DNA of 64,000 bases from Streptomyces noursei (lineage in GTDB: Bacteria; Actinomycetota; Actinomycetes; Streptomycetales; Streptomycetaceae). Shown here piece by piece: positions 52,597-60,805 of this stretch. The position numbers were made by a program, and so were the translations under genes. The stretch spans positions 164,148-228,147 of the forward strand of contig NZ_LWBU01000017.1 in NCBI RefSeq assembly GCF_001646665.1. The letters run 5' to 3'. Below the pieces are notes generated by a model that was given only the letters and a program-made list of their open reading frames with translations, was not told the DNA's origin and searched no databases. The first letter of the stretch is position 1. Every line of letters starts with the position of its first letter.

Positions 52597-53382
52597 CTAT
52601 GGCTTGCGGCCGACACCGCCGTACATGGCGACCGGGTCCGCGGGGGCGTCGGGGCGCCACTGGGAGCAGGGCACGACGCCCGGGTCGAGCAGTTCCAGGC
52701 CGTCGAAGTAGCGGGTGACGGCTTCCGGTGTGCGCTGGGTGAGCCGGGGGGTGCCGTTCTCGTTCCAGAAGGCGACCGCCGCGTCCACGTCCGGCATCGA
52801 GGGGTGCACGACCGTGTGGGAGAGGACGAGGTGGCTGCCCGGCGCCAGGGCGTCGAGGAGGCGGCGGACGACGGCGTACGACTCGGCGTCGTCCTCGACG
52901 AAGATGACGACGCCGAGCAGCATGAGCCCGACCGGCCGGTCCAGGTCGAGCGTCCTGGCCGCCGCCTCCAGGATGGTGTCGACGTCGCGGAGGTCGGCGT
53001 CCAGGTAGTCGGTGCGGCCCGCGGGGGTGCCCACGAGGAGCGCGCGGGCGTGGGCGAGGACGAGCGGGTCGTTGTCGACGTACACCACGCGCGCGTCGGG
53101 GGCGACGCGCTGGGCGACCTCGTGCGTGTTGTCGGCACTCGGCAGTCCGGTGCCGATGTCCAGGAACTGGCGGATGCCCGCCTCCTCGGCCAGGTGCCGC
53201 ACGGCCCGGCCGAGGAAGAGCCGGTCGGCGCGGGCGTACGCCCCGATGCCGGGGTGGAGTTCACGGATCCGGTCGCCGGCCTCCCGGTCGACGGGGTAAT
53301 TGTCCTTGCCGCCGGTCCAGTAGTTCCATATGCGGGCCGTGTGGGGGCGGCTGGTGTCGATCCTCGCTTCGATGTCGGTCAC
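52597..53382 (-). CDS. SAM-dependent methyltransferase, PF04672 (DUF574)
   Basis: A 261-residue protein with the actinomycete-specific start HTARIWNYWTGGKDNYPVDR, SAM-binding QFLDIGTGLPSADNTHEVAQ and VVYVDNDPLVLAHARALL, and LRDVDTILEAAA. The family is expanded in Streptomyces, and its methyl acceptors are unknown. It follows the reductase gene on the same strand (24-base gap). Confidence 0.88.
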   Translation of the reverse strand: MTDIEARIDTSRPHTARIWNYWTGGKDNYPVDREAGDRIRELHPGIGAYARADRLFLGRAVRHLAEEAGIRQFLDIGTGLPSADNTHEVAQRVAPDARVVYVDNDPLVLAHARALLVGTPAGRTDYLDADLRDVDTILEAAARTLDLDRPVGLMLLGVVIFVEDDAESYAVVRRLLDALAPGSHLVLSHTVVHPSMPDVDAAVAFWNENGTPRLTQRTPEAVTRYFDGLELLDPGVVPCSQWRPDAPADPVAMYGGVGRKP

Positions 53383-53406
53383 GCCACCACCGTAGGGCCG
53401 CCGCGC

Positions 53407-54291
53407 TCACGCGGAGGGCCGCTTCAGGATCTCCACCAGGCTCGACGTGCTGTCCGCGCCGTGCCCGGCGGCCACCCCGCGCCGGAAGACGTCCAGGACG
53501 GCTGCGGGGAGGGTGGTGTCGACGCCCGAGTCCCTGGCCGTGTGGAGGACGTGCTCGACGCTGGCCGTGCCCATGGTGAGCCGGTCGACGTCGCCGGAGT
53601 GGTCGCCGGCGTCGACGCGGGGCGTGTAGAACTCCAGGAACGGGCGGAGGTCGAGGGCGTCGACGGCGAAGGGCAGGACGTCGGCGGCCTTCAGGCCGTT
53701 CGCGGCGGCCATGGCGACGGTCTGCCAATAGCCCGTCAGGGCGGTCCAGAACATGGTCATGTTGAGCTGGTAGAGCAGCGCGGCGAGTCCGGGGTCCTCG
53801 CCCCGGTGGTCGGCGGCGGTCAGCACCTCCAGGGTGGCCCGGTGGGCGTCGAAGGCGTCGCGGGGGCCGCTGTAGAAGGCGGCGGAGCCGGGTTCGCCGA
53901 TGCCGGAGGGCGGGACCAGCACGCCGCCGGTGAGCTGCGTGGCGCCCCGGTCGGCCGCCCAGGCGGCGGCCTTGCGGGCCCGGTCGGGGGTGTCGGAGGT
54001 GAGGTTGGCCAGCACGCGGCCGGTAAGCGCGGCGGGGTCGGCGTCGCCCAGTACGGCGTACACGGCCTCGTAGTCGGTGAGGCTCAGCACGACCAGCTCG
54101 GAGGCGGCGAGGGCCTCGTCGACGGTGGCCGCGCGGTGGGCGCCGCGCGCCACGAGGGCGTCGGCGCGGGAGGCGGTGCGGTTCCAGACGGTGACGCGGT
54201 GGCCGCGGTCGAGGTACGTGCTCGCCATGGCGTGGCCCATGGGGCCGAGACCGATGACGGTGACGGGTGCGGCGCCGGGTGTGGTGGGCAT
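53407..54291 (-). CDS. NAD(P)-binding oxidoreductase of the imine reductase / beta-hydroxyacid DH group
   Basis: A 294-residue dehydrogenase. The Rossmann fold is VTVIGLGPMGHAMASTYLDR with the NADPH-favouring VTVWNRTASRAD; the C-terminal helical domain includes YQLNMTMFWTALTGYWQTVA. The helical part and absence of the canonical hydroxyacid-dehydrogenase Lys context suggest an imine-reductase-like enzyme. It diverges from a LmrA-type TetR gene with twin operators, so it is probably the repressed target. Start at 54291 (MPTTPGAAPVTVIG). Confidence 0.82.
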   Translation of the reverse strand: MPTTPGAAPVTVIGLGPMGHAMASTYLDRGHRVTVWNRTASRADALVARGAHRAATVDEALAASELVVLSLTDYEAVYAVLGDADPAALTGRVLANLTSDTPDRARKAAAWAADRGATQLTGGVLVPPSGIGEPGSAAFYSGPRDAFDAHRATLEVLTAADHRGEDPGLAALLYQLNMTMFWTALTGYWQTVAMAAANGLKAADVLPFAVDALDLRPFLEFYTPRVDAGDHSGDVDRLTMGTASVEHVLHTARDSGVDTTLPAAVLDVFRRGVAAGHGADSTSSLVEILKRPSA

Positions 54292-54309
54292 GGAGGACTC
54301 CTGACGAAC

Positions 54310-54373
54310 TAGAACGAACGCTCTATCCAGAGCACGGGCACGACCGTAGCACGGCTCTAGAACGAACGCTCTA
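54310..54373. promoter_or_regulatory. Two identical TetR operators
   Basis: TAGAACGAACGCTCTA occurs at 54310-54325 and again, identically, at 54358-54373. Each is a TAGAnCGnnCGnTCTA palindrome, typical for LmrA/YxaF-type TetR repressors. One copy is near each divergent gene. Confidence 0.8.
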
Positions 54374-54398
54374 CTCAATTGCTCGTTAGGATCGGGGC

Positions 54399-54968
54399 AT
54401 GCAGACCAGCACCCGCGACCGCATCGTCCTCGCCGCCTCCCGCCTCGTTCAGCGGCAGGGCTACGTCGGCACGGGCATCAAGCAGATCGCCAAGGAGGCC
54501 GACGCCACGCTGGGCTCCGTCTACCACTTCTTCCCGGGCGGCAAGGAGGCCGTGGCCGTCGCCGCCATCCGCCACGGCGACCAGGAGTTCGCGGCGCTCC
54601 TGCGCGAGGCGCTCGACAGCCAGGAGGACCCGGCCGCGGCCGTCGACGCCTGCGCCCGCCTCCTCGCCACCGCCCTGCGCGCCTCGGACTGGGTCGACGG
54701 CTGCCCCGTCACGGCCGCCGCCCTGGAGACACTCGGCACGGACTCCGAGATCCAGCAGGCGTGCGCCGACGCGCTCCGCGGCTGGCAGGACGTCGTCGCC
54801 GACAAGCTCGTGCGCGCGGGCATCGCCCGGGCCGACGCCCGGGAACTGGCCGGCACGGTCATCAGCGCCCTGGAGGGTGCCGAGGTGACGGCCCAGGTCA
54901 TGCGCAGCGAGGAGCCCCTGCTCCAGGCCGGCCGCCAGCTCGCGCGCCTGGTGGCCACGTACCGCTGA
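54399..54968 (+). CDS. TetR family regulator, LmrA/YxaF-like
   Basis: A 189-residue repressor. The HTH (RDRIVLAASRLVQRQGYVGT, GIKQIAKEADATLGSVYHFF, PGGKEAVAVAAI) and the C-terminal CPVTAAALETLGTDSE block identify the LmrA/YxaF branch. TAGGAT ends six bases before the ATG, indicating a leaderless transcript. Both operators lie upstream, so it likely represses itself and the divergent reductase-methyltransferase pair. Confidence 0.92.
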   Translation: MQTSTRDRIVLAASRLVQRQGYVGTGIKQIAKEADATLGSVYHFFPGGKEAVAVAAIRHGDQEFAALLREALDSQEDPAAAVDACARLLATALRASDWVDGCPVTAAALETLGTDSEIQQACADALRGWQDVVADKLVRAGIARADARELAGTVISALEGAEVTAQVMRSEEPLLQAGRQLARLVATYR

Positions 54969-55237
54969 CCTCGGCCTCAACGGCCCCAAGAGTGCACCAA
55001 CGACAGTCATTGCCCGGAGTCACCCTCCGTGATACACAGAGTGACGATACGCGCACTCGCACCCGTCCGGTCCGCCGCCTTCGCAGGTCAGGGCACCCGG
55101 ACCGGTCAAAGGTGCGGGGATCGGGTAAAGAGACCAGCCAAGTCGGCGCACATGGGCGGTTTCATCAGCGAAGATAGTGCGGTGACCCGTGCCATGGGGC
55201 AGGGGCGTCGAACTACCCAACAGGGGCGGTGAGTTAC

Positions 55238-55546
55238 ATGTACCTGGCGGCCGAAAAAGGCGACATCACCACCATCATTGGAGGAATCGCCCCCAACTGG
55301 GGGCCCTTCGGGAGCCTGGGGAACGAGGCCCGCGTGATGATCGAGGTGGTCATGGCCGTGGCCATCCTGCTGTGCCTCGGCATCGCGATCTGGGGTGCGG
55401 CCAAGCAGCGCATCGGCGCGACCGCACTCCGGGACACGTTCAGCGCCGAACAGGGCAAGGGGCTGATCGTGGCGGGCCTCACCGGGGTCTTCATCATCGG
55501 ATCACTGGGAACGCTGTTCACCATCGTGTACGGAATGGCCGTCTAA
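55238..55546 (+). CDS. cmdF: CmdF: small two-helix membrane protein, VirB2-like by form
   Basis: A 102-residue protein with two hydrophobic helices (MIEVVMAVAILLCLGIAIWG and LIVAGLTGVFIIGSLGTLFT) joined by a charged loop. This is the size and topology of T4SS pilin-like VirB2 proteins, but I see no sequence signature. It is the first gene of a six-gene operon corresponding by order to S. coelicolor SCO4131-SCO4126. The ATG at 55238 is chosen; a GTG at 55229 would add three residues. Confidence 0.7.
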   Translation: MYLAAEKGDITTIIGGIAPNWGPFGSLGNEARVMIEVVMAVAILLCLGIAIWGAAKQRIGATALRDTFSAEQGKGLIVAGLTGVFIIGSLGTLFTIVYGMAV

Positions 55547-55623
55547 CCCTCCGTCAGCGCAGTAACCCGTCCGATGTCCAGTCACCAAGCAGATCAGCAA
55601 CCGGTTGAGGGGGCGTACCCGTC

Positions 55624-56469
55624 ATGAGCCTCGGCGACGAGCACGACGGCGCCAGCGCGGGAGGCGGCGGTACGGGACAGACCCGTACCCGCCTGCCCGA
55701 CAGCGGCGCCGGTGACGTCTACGGCGGCGTCTACGGCGGCGCCCGCCGCCCAGCCCGCAACTCACGGTCGCTGATCACCGTGGTGGGCGTGGTGGTGCTG
55801 CTGATCGCCGCCATCGCCTTCGCCAACCGCAGCGGTGGCGGCGACGACACCCCCTCGGACGCCCCGGCCGACCGCGCCGCCGCCCCCACGGCCGCGACCG
55901 GCGTCAGACCCGTCGCGGGCAAGAACGGCACGATCCCCTCGGGCTACGCCCGCGACGAACAGGGCGCCCAGAGCGCGGCGGCGAACTACGCGGTGGCGCT
56001 CGGATCTGACGGAATGTTCAATCCAGTGCGACGCCAGGAAATCGTCCGGGCGGTTGCGCACGCCGACTCCCTGACCAAACTTCAGTCGGGCTTCGACGCC
56101 GACTACTCGGAGGCGTTCCTCAGCCAGATCGGCCTGAAGGCGGACGGCAGCGCGCCGTCCGGTTCGACGTTCGTCAACCGGACGCTGCCGGCCGGAACGA
56201 AAGTCAAGAACTTCGCGGCGGACACCGCCGACGTCGACGTTTGGTGCATGGGCCTCTTCGGCCTGACGGGCGAGTCGTCCACCAAGCCGGTGACCAGCGG
56301 CTGGTTCACCGTGAGCCTGAAGCTGCGGTGGAACGGCTCCGACTGGAAGGTTCTGGAAACGTCCCAGAAGACCGGGCCGACGCCGGTCACCGGAGACAAC
56401 CCCGTCTCGGGCTCCGACGAGATCGCAGGAGCGGTCAACGAATACGGAGGGTTCACGTATGCCCGTTAA
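55624..56469 (+). CDS. cmdE: CmdE: single-pass protein with VirB8/TcpC-like outer domain
   Basis: A 281-residue bitopic protein: Gly-rich cytoplasmic arm with VYGGVYGGARRPAR, one membrane helix (LITVVGVVVLLIAAIAFAN), an extracellular linker and a domain of about 180 residues (GAQSAAANYAVALGSDGMFN, VDVWCMGLFGLTGES, SLKLRWNGSDWKVLETS). The alpha+beta NTF2-like pattern suits VirB8/TcpC subunits of Gram-positive T4SS. The assignment is by form and operon context. It overlaps cmdD by 11 bases. Confidence 0.7.
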   Translation: MSLGDEHDGASAGGGGTGQTRTRLPDSGAGDVYGGVYGGARRPARNSRSLITVVGVVVLLIAAIAFANRSGGGDDTPSDAPADRAAAPTAATGVRPVAGKNGTIPSGYARDEQGAQSAAANYAVALGSDGMFNPVRRQEIVRAVAHADSLTKLQSGFDADYSEAFLSQIGLKADGSAPSGSTFVNRTLPAGTKVKNFAADTADVDVWCMGLFGLTGESSTKPVTSGWFTVSLKLRWNGSDWKVLETSQKTGPTPVTGDNPVSGSDEIAGAVNEYGGFTYAR

Positions 56470-57838
56470 CCCTCGGCACCGCGGACGTTCCGTCCTCGTG
56501 ACGCTGGCGGCCGTCCAATCCGCCCTGTTCCTCTTCGCGACCCGTGCCACCGCAGCACCCACTCCGACGCCCTCGCCCAGTCCGAGCGGCAATGGCTGCG
56601 AGCTGATTGCGGGACCCGCCCGCGACCTGTGCGAGAACGGCGCGCCCGGCGGCGCCGCCCGCTCCACCCCCGCCAACCCCGCCGACCCCACCGCCGCCCT
56701 CGACCCGCTCGCGTCCCTCGCGCGGGGCTGCGCGGACGCCGCCGCGTGGATCGTGGGCAAGCTCAGCGAGGCCGTGAAGAGCACCGCCGAGGTGGACTTC
56801 ACCAACCCCAAGTTCCTCCAGCAGTACGCCGTCGTCTTCGCCGCCTCCACCGTCCTGACCCTCGTCCTGTGGCTCCTCGCCGTCGCCAAGCGCGCCATCC
56901 GCGGCGTGCCCCTGGCGACCGCGATCTCGGAGGCCATCGGCTTCCTGTGGCTCACCGTCCTGGCGTCGGCGTTCACCCCACTCATCCTCTACACCGTCGT
57001 CTCCGCGACCGACGGCGTCACCGAGGTGATCGCCAGCGGCAGCGGCGGGCAGACGGACGCCTTCTTCGGCACGTTCGCCGAGGCGCTCAAGAAGGGCGAG
57101 GGCATCGGCGGCGGGCCGATCATGCTGATCGTCGTCTCCCTCGTCTCGATCCTCGCCGCCGGCATCCTGTGGCTGGAGCTCGTCATCCGGGCCGCCCTGC
57201 TCTACGTCGGCGCCCTGCTCGGCACCGTCGTGTACGCCGGGCTGGTCGACAAGAACATGTGGGGGCACGTACGCCGCTGGGCCGGGATCATGATCGCGGT
57301 GGTACTGGTGAAGCCGGTCATCGTCATCGTCCTCGGCCTGGCCGGGGCGCTGTCCTCCGGTGACGGACCCGACGCGTTCTCGGCGGTCGTGTCCGGCCTC
57401 GCCATCATCCTCCTGGCCATCTTCGCCTCGGCGATGATCTACCGCTTCGTCCCCGGCTTCGGCGACGAGATCGCCTCCGCCCGTACGAACCGCAAGCAGG
57501 CCACCGACGGCTCCCAGGCGGCCGCGGTCATCTCCTCGCCCGCCGCGCTCGTCTCACAGGGGATCAAGACCCACAGCAGCCGCAACCACCAGCGCGGTGG
57601 CGGCGGCGGCAACGCCCAGCAGGCGAGCGCCGTCTCCGGCGGCGTCGCCGCCCACAGCTCCCGCAACCAGCCGTCCGGCGGCGGGAGCGGCGTGAGCGGC
57701 GGGGCCGGCGGCGGATCAGTCCCCTCCGCCGCACCCCCGCCCCGCAGCCCGGGCACCAGCGGTACGCCGCACTCCCACCGTAAGAGCAACACCGGCACAG
57801 GCAGCAGCACAGGAAGCACAGGAGGTGGAGGGCGTTGA
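56459..57838 (+). CDS. cmdD: CmdD: polytopic VirB6/TrbL-like membrane protein
   Basis: A 459-residue protein with a signal-like N-terminus (VLVTLAAVQSALFLFATRAT), a lumen-facing segment, then six or more helices between about residues 120 and 330. The C-terminal tail is Gly/Ser/Arg-rich and disordered (HSSRNHQRGGGGGNAQQASA). The pattern matches VirB6/TrbL channel subunits of Gram-positive conjugation systems. It overlaps both neighbours by a few bases. No catalytic motif is expected. Confidence 0.75.
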   Translation: MPVNPRHRGRSVLVTLAAVQSALFLFATRATAAPTPTPSPSPSGNGCELIAGPARDLCENGAPGGAARSTPANPADPTAALDPLASLARGCADAAAWIVGKLSEAVKSTAEVDFTNPKFLQQYAVVFAASTVLTLVLWLLAVAKRAIRGVPLATAISEAIGFLWLTVLASAFTPLILYTVVSATDGVTEVIASGSGGQTDAFFGTFAEALKKGEGIGGGPIMLIVVSLVSILAAGILWLELVIRAALLYVGALLGTVVYAGLVDKNMWGHVRRWAGIMIAVVLVKPVIVIVLGLAGALSSGDGPDAFSAVVSGLAIILLAIFASAMIYRFVPGFGDEIASARTNRKQATDGSQAAAVISSPAALVSQGIKTHSSRNHQRGGGGGNAQQASAVSGGVAAHSSRNQPSGGGSGVSGGAGGGSVPSAAPPPRSPGTSGTPHSHRKSNTGTGSSTGSTGGGGR

Positions 57839-59388
57839 CGACCCAGTCCCATACGATCACGCCCCGCCGCACGTATCTCATCGGCCGGGCCCGGCCGAAC
57901 GCGATCGTCGGCAAGAACCGCGAGACCGGCGAGATCGCGCTGATCATCGCCGGCGCGTTCCTCGGCATGATGAGCGGGCTGCTGGTCCCCGTCCTGTCCC
58001 TGCGGATCGTGTCGCTCATGGGCTTCCCCATGCTGGCGCTCGCCGCCGTGTACGTCCCGTACAAGGGCCGTACGTTCTACAAGTGGTTCGAGATCAACCG
58101 CAGCTACAAGCGCACCCTCCGCCAGGGCACCACCTACCGGTCCACCGCCATGGAGGCGGGCACCCGCTTCGACGGCCGTGAGGTGGAGGTCGGCCCGCCG
58201 CCCGGCATCGGCCGCATCAACTGGCTCTCCGCCCCGTTCGGGCCCGACGAGATCGCCGTCCTCCTCCACGCCGACCGCCGCACCGTCACCGCCGCCATCG
58301 AGATCGAGGGCCCCGGCGTCGGCCTGCGCGACAGCGAGGACCAGGAAGCCCTGGTGGACCGTTTCGGCACCCTCCTCAAGCACGTGGCCAACGGCGACGG
58401 CTTCGTCACCCGCATCCAGATGCTCGCCCGCACCCTCCCCGCCGACCCCGACGCCCACGCCAAGGACGTCGCCCAGCGCGGCGACCCGACCGCCCCCGGC
58501 TGGCTCCGCGACTCCTACGAGCAGCTCCAGTCCATGGTGTCGACCTCCAGCGAGCAGCACCGCGCGTACCTCGTCGCCTGCATGCACTACACCCGCGAAC
58601 TGGCCGCCGAGGCCCACACCATGGCCCGCGCCGCCCGCCAGGCCACCGGCGCCCGCAAGCTCGACAAGGACGCGGGCCTGGCGGTGGTCATGGCGCGCGA
58701 GCTGACCGACATCTGCGCCCGCCTCGCCGAGGCCGACATCCGGGTGCGCCAGCCGCTGGGCCAGTCCCGGCTCGCGTCCCTCGTGCACTCCATGTACGAC
58801 CCGGACCACCCCATCGACCACATCCAGGCGATGACGAAACGAAACGCTTGGCCCGCCGAACTGGACGCCGTCGAGCCGACGTACCTCCAGGCCAAGACCC
58901 GCGAGTCGTCGACCCGCGCGCCCTGGTGCCACGCCACCGCGTGGGTCAAGGAGTGGCCGATGACCCCGGTCGGCGTGAACTTCCTCGCGCCCCTCCTCGT
59001 CCACACCCCTGACGTCATCCGCACCGTCGCCGTCTGCATGGACCTCGAACCCACCGAGGTCGCCATCGAGCGCATGCTGACCGAGAAGACCAACGACGAG
59101 GCGGAGGCCAGCCGTGCCGCCAAGATGAACCGCACCGTCGACCCCCGCGACATCGCCGCCCACGGCCGGCTCGACCAGCGGGGTGAAGATCTCGCCAGCG
59201 GCGCGGCAGGGGTGAACCTGGTCGGGTACATCACTGTGTCGTCTCGTACGCCCGAAGCCCTGGCCCGGGACAAGCGGACGATCAGGGCCTCGGCCGGCAA
59301 GTCGTATCTGAAGCTGGAGTGGTGCGACCGCGAGCACCACCGGGCCTTTGTGAACACCTTGCCGTTCGCGACCGGCATCCGCCGTTAG
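57835..59388 (+). CDS. cmdC: CmdC: SCO6880-family protein, PrgI-like helices plus VirB4 N-domain
   Basis: A 517-residue protein beginning TTQSHTITPRRTYLIGRARP, then two adjacent helices (IALIIAGAFLGMMSGLLVPV and IVSLMGFPMLALAAVYV) and a soluble alpha/beta region (INWLSAPFGPDEIAVLLHAD) that I know as the SCO6880 family. In Gram-positive T4SS, small PrgI proteins and the N-domain of VirB4 have these roles; here they appear combined, with the motor in the next gene. The TTG start has GGTGGAGG upstream. No Walker motif is present. Confidence 0.82.
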   Translation: MTTQSHTITPRRTYLIGRARPNAIVGKNRETGEIALIIAGAFLGMMSGLLVPVLSLRIVSLMGFPMLALAAVYVPYKGRTFYKWFEINRSYKRTLRQGTTYRSTAMEAGTRFDGREVEVGPPPGIGRINWLSAPFGPDEIAVLLHADRRTVTAAIEIEGPGVGLRDSEDQEALVDRFGTLLKHVANGDGFVTRIQMLARTLPADPDAHAKDVAQRGDPTAPGWLRDSYEQLQSMVSTSSEQHRAYLVACMHYTRELAAEAHTMARAARQATGARKLDKDAGLAVVMARELTDICARLAEADIRVRQPLGQSRLASLVHSMYDPDHPIDHIQAMTKRNAWPAELDAVEPTYLQAKTRESSTRAPWCHATAWVKEWPMTPVGVNFLAPLLVHTPDVIRTVAVCMDLEPTEVAIERMLTEKTNDEAEASRAAKMNRTVDPRDIAAHGRLDQRGEDLASGAAGVNLVGYITVSSRTPEALARDKRTIRASAGKSYLKLEWCDREHHRAFVNTLPFATGIRR

Positions 59389-59403
59389 GGGCGCCTGATT
59401 CTG

Positions 59404-60804
59404 ATGCGAGATCCGCTGTCAGTCCTCACCGAGGCCTTCACCGCCTTCCTCTTCGGGAAGGTCGAGACGACCCGGCTTCCCGTCCGTACGTCGACGGGCC
59501 AGGCCCAGGCCGTCTACCTGCCGACCGCCGCTCCCGGCCTCGGCGACTCCGGCGTGATCATCGGACGCGAGGTGTACAGCGGCAAGGGGTACATCTACGA
59601 CCCGTTCCAGCTGTACGGCCAGCAGCTCCCCGCCCCGCACTGGCTGGTGCTGGGCGAGTCCGGCAACGGCAAGTCGGCGCTGGAGAAGACGTACGTGCTG
59701 CGCCAGCTCCGCTTCCGGGACCGCCAGGTCGTCGTGCTCGACGCCCAGGGCGAGGACGGCGTCGGCGAGTGGAACCTGATCGCGCAGGAGCTGGGGATAA
59801 CTCCCATCCGCCTCGACCCGATGGCCGCCCTCAACGACGGCATCCGGCTCAACCCCCTCGACCCGTCGATCACCACCACCGGCCAGCTGGCGCTGCTCCG
59901 GACGATCATCGAGGTGGCGATGGGGCACGGCCTGGACGAGCGGTCCGGGTTCGCGCTCAAGGTCGCGCACGCGTACGTGAACCAGACGATCACCGACCGC
60001 CAGCCCGTCCTCACCGACATCGTCGAGCAGCTGCGTCACCCGGAGCCGGAGTCGGCGTCCGCGATGAACGTCGACATAGACGATGTACGGGCGTGGGGCC
60101 TGGACGTCGCCCTCGTCCTCGACCGGCTCGTCGACGGTGACCTCCGGGGCATGTTCGACGGGCCGACGACGGTCGGGATCGACCTCGACGCCCCGCTCAT
60201 CGTGTTCGACCTCTCCCACATCGACCGCAACTCGATCGCCATGCCGATCCTGATGGCGATCGTCGGAGTGTGGCTGGAGCACACCTGGATCCGGCCCGAC
60301 CGCAAGAAGCGCATCTTCCTGGTGGAGGAGGCGTGGCACATCATCAACAGCCCGTTCGTGGCGCAGCTGTTCCAGCGGCTGCTGAAGTTCGGGCGGCGGC
60401 TCGGCCTGTCCTTCGTGGCGGTGGTCCACCATCTGAGCGACGTGGTCGACGGGGCGGCGGCACGGGAGGCGGCGGCCATCCTGAAGATGGCATCCACCCG
60501 GACCATCTACGCCCAGAAGGCCGACGAGGCGCGGGCCACCGGCCGGGTCCTCGGCCTGCCCCGGTGGGCGGTGGAGATCATCCCCACGCTCACGCCCGGT
60601 ATCGCGGTCTGGGACGTCAACGGCAATGTGCAGGTGGTCAAACACCTGGTCACGGAGGCGGAACGGCCACTGGTCTACACGGACCGGGCGATGACGGAGT
60701 CGTCCGTGCCCGACGACATCCAGGCGGCCGAATGGGAGGCGGAGCAGCGCGCGGCCCTCATCGAGCAGCAGATGAACGAGTCCTCTCAGTCGACGGTGGC
60801 ATGA
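59404..60804 (+). CDS. cmdB: CmdB: VirB4-like AAA+ motor ATPase
   Basis: A 466-residue ATPase. Walker A is LVLGESGNGKSALEKTYVLR (GESGNGKS at 84-91) and Walker B IFLVEEAWHIINSPFVAQLF, followed by sensor-like VVHHLSDVV. The C-terminal LKFGRRLGLSFVAVVHHLSD block is typical of VirB4/TraC motors. S. coelicolor CmdB (SCO4127) is reported as a membrane-located ATPase needed for normal chromosome condensation and sporulation. It starts 15 bases after cmdC and abuts cmdA. Confidence 0.88.
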   Translation: MRDPLSVLTEAFTAFLFGKVETTRLPVRTSTGQAQAVYLPTAAPGLGDSGVIIGREVYSGKGYIYDPFQLYGQQLPAPHWLVLGESGNGKSALEKTYVLRQLRFRDRQVVVLDAQGEDGVGEWNLIAQELGITPIRLDPMAALNDGIRLNPLDPSITTTGQLALLRTIIEVAMGHGLDERSGFALKVAHAYVNQTITDRQPVLTDIVEQLRHPEPESASAMNVDIDDVRAWGLDVALVLDRLVDGDLRGMFDGPTTVGIDLDAPLIVFDLSHIDRNSIAMPILMAIVGVWLEHTWIRPDRKKRIFLVEEAWHIINSPFVAQLFQRLLKFGRRLGLSFVAVVHHLSDVVDGAAAREAAAILKMASTRTIYAQKADEARATGRVLGLPRWAVEIIPTLTPGIAVWDVNGNVQVVKHLVTEAERPLVYTDRAMTESSVPDDIQAAEWEAEQRAALIEQQMNESSQSTVA

Positions 60805-60805
60805 C

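Noticed and set aside
55020..55032. TCAC-N5-GTGA near the cmd operon as a BldD site
   Set aside because: The half-sites are in the opposite order to the usual AGTGA...TCAC arrangement.
55130..55160. WhiG-type promoter before the cmd operon (TAAA followed 15 bases later by GGCGCACA)
   Set aside because: The -10 part departs too far from GCCGATAA to support it; start mapping would be needed.
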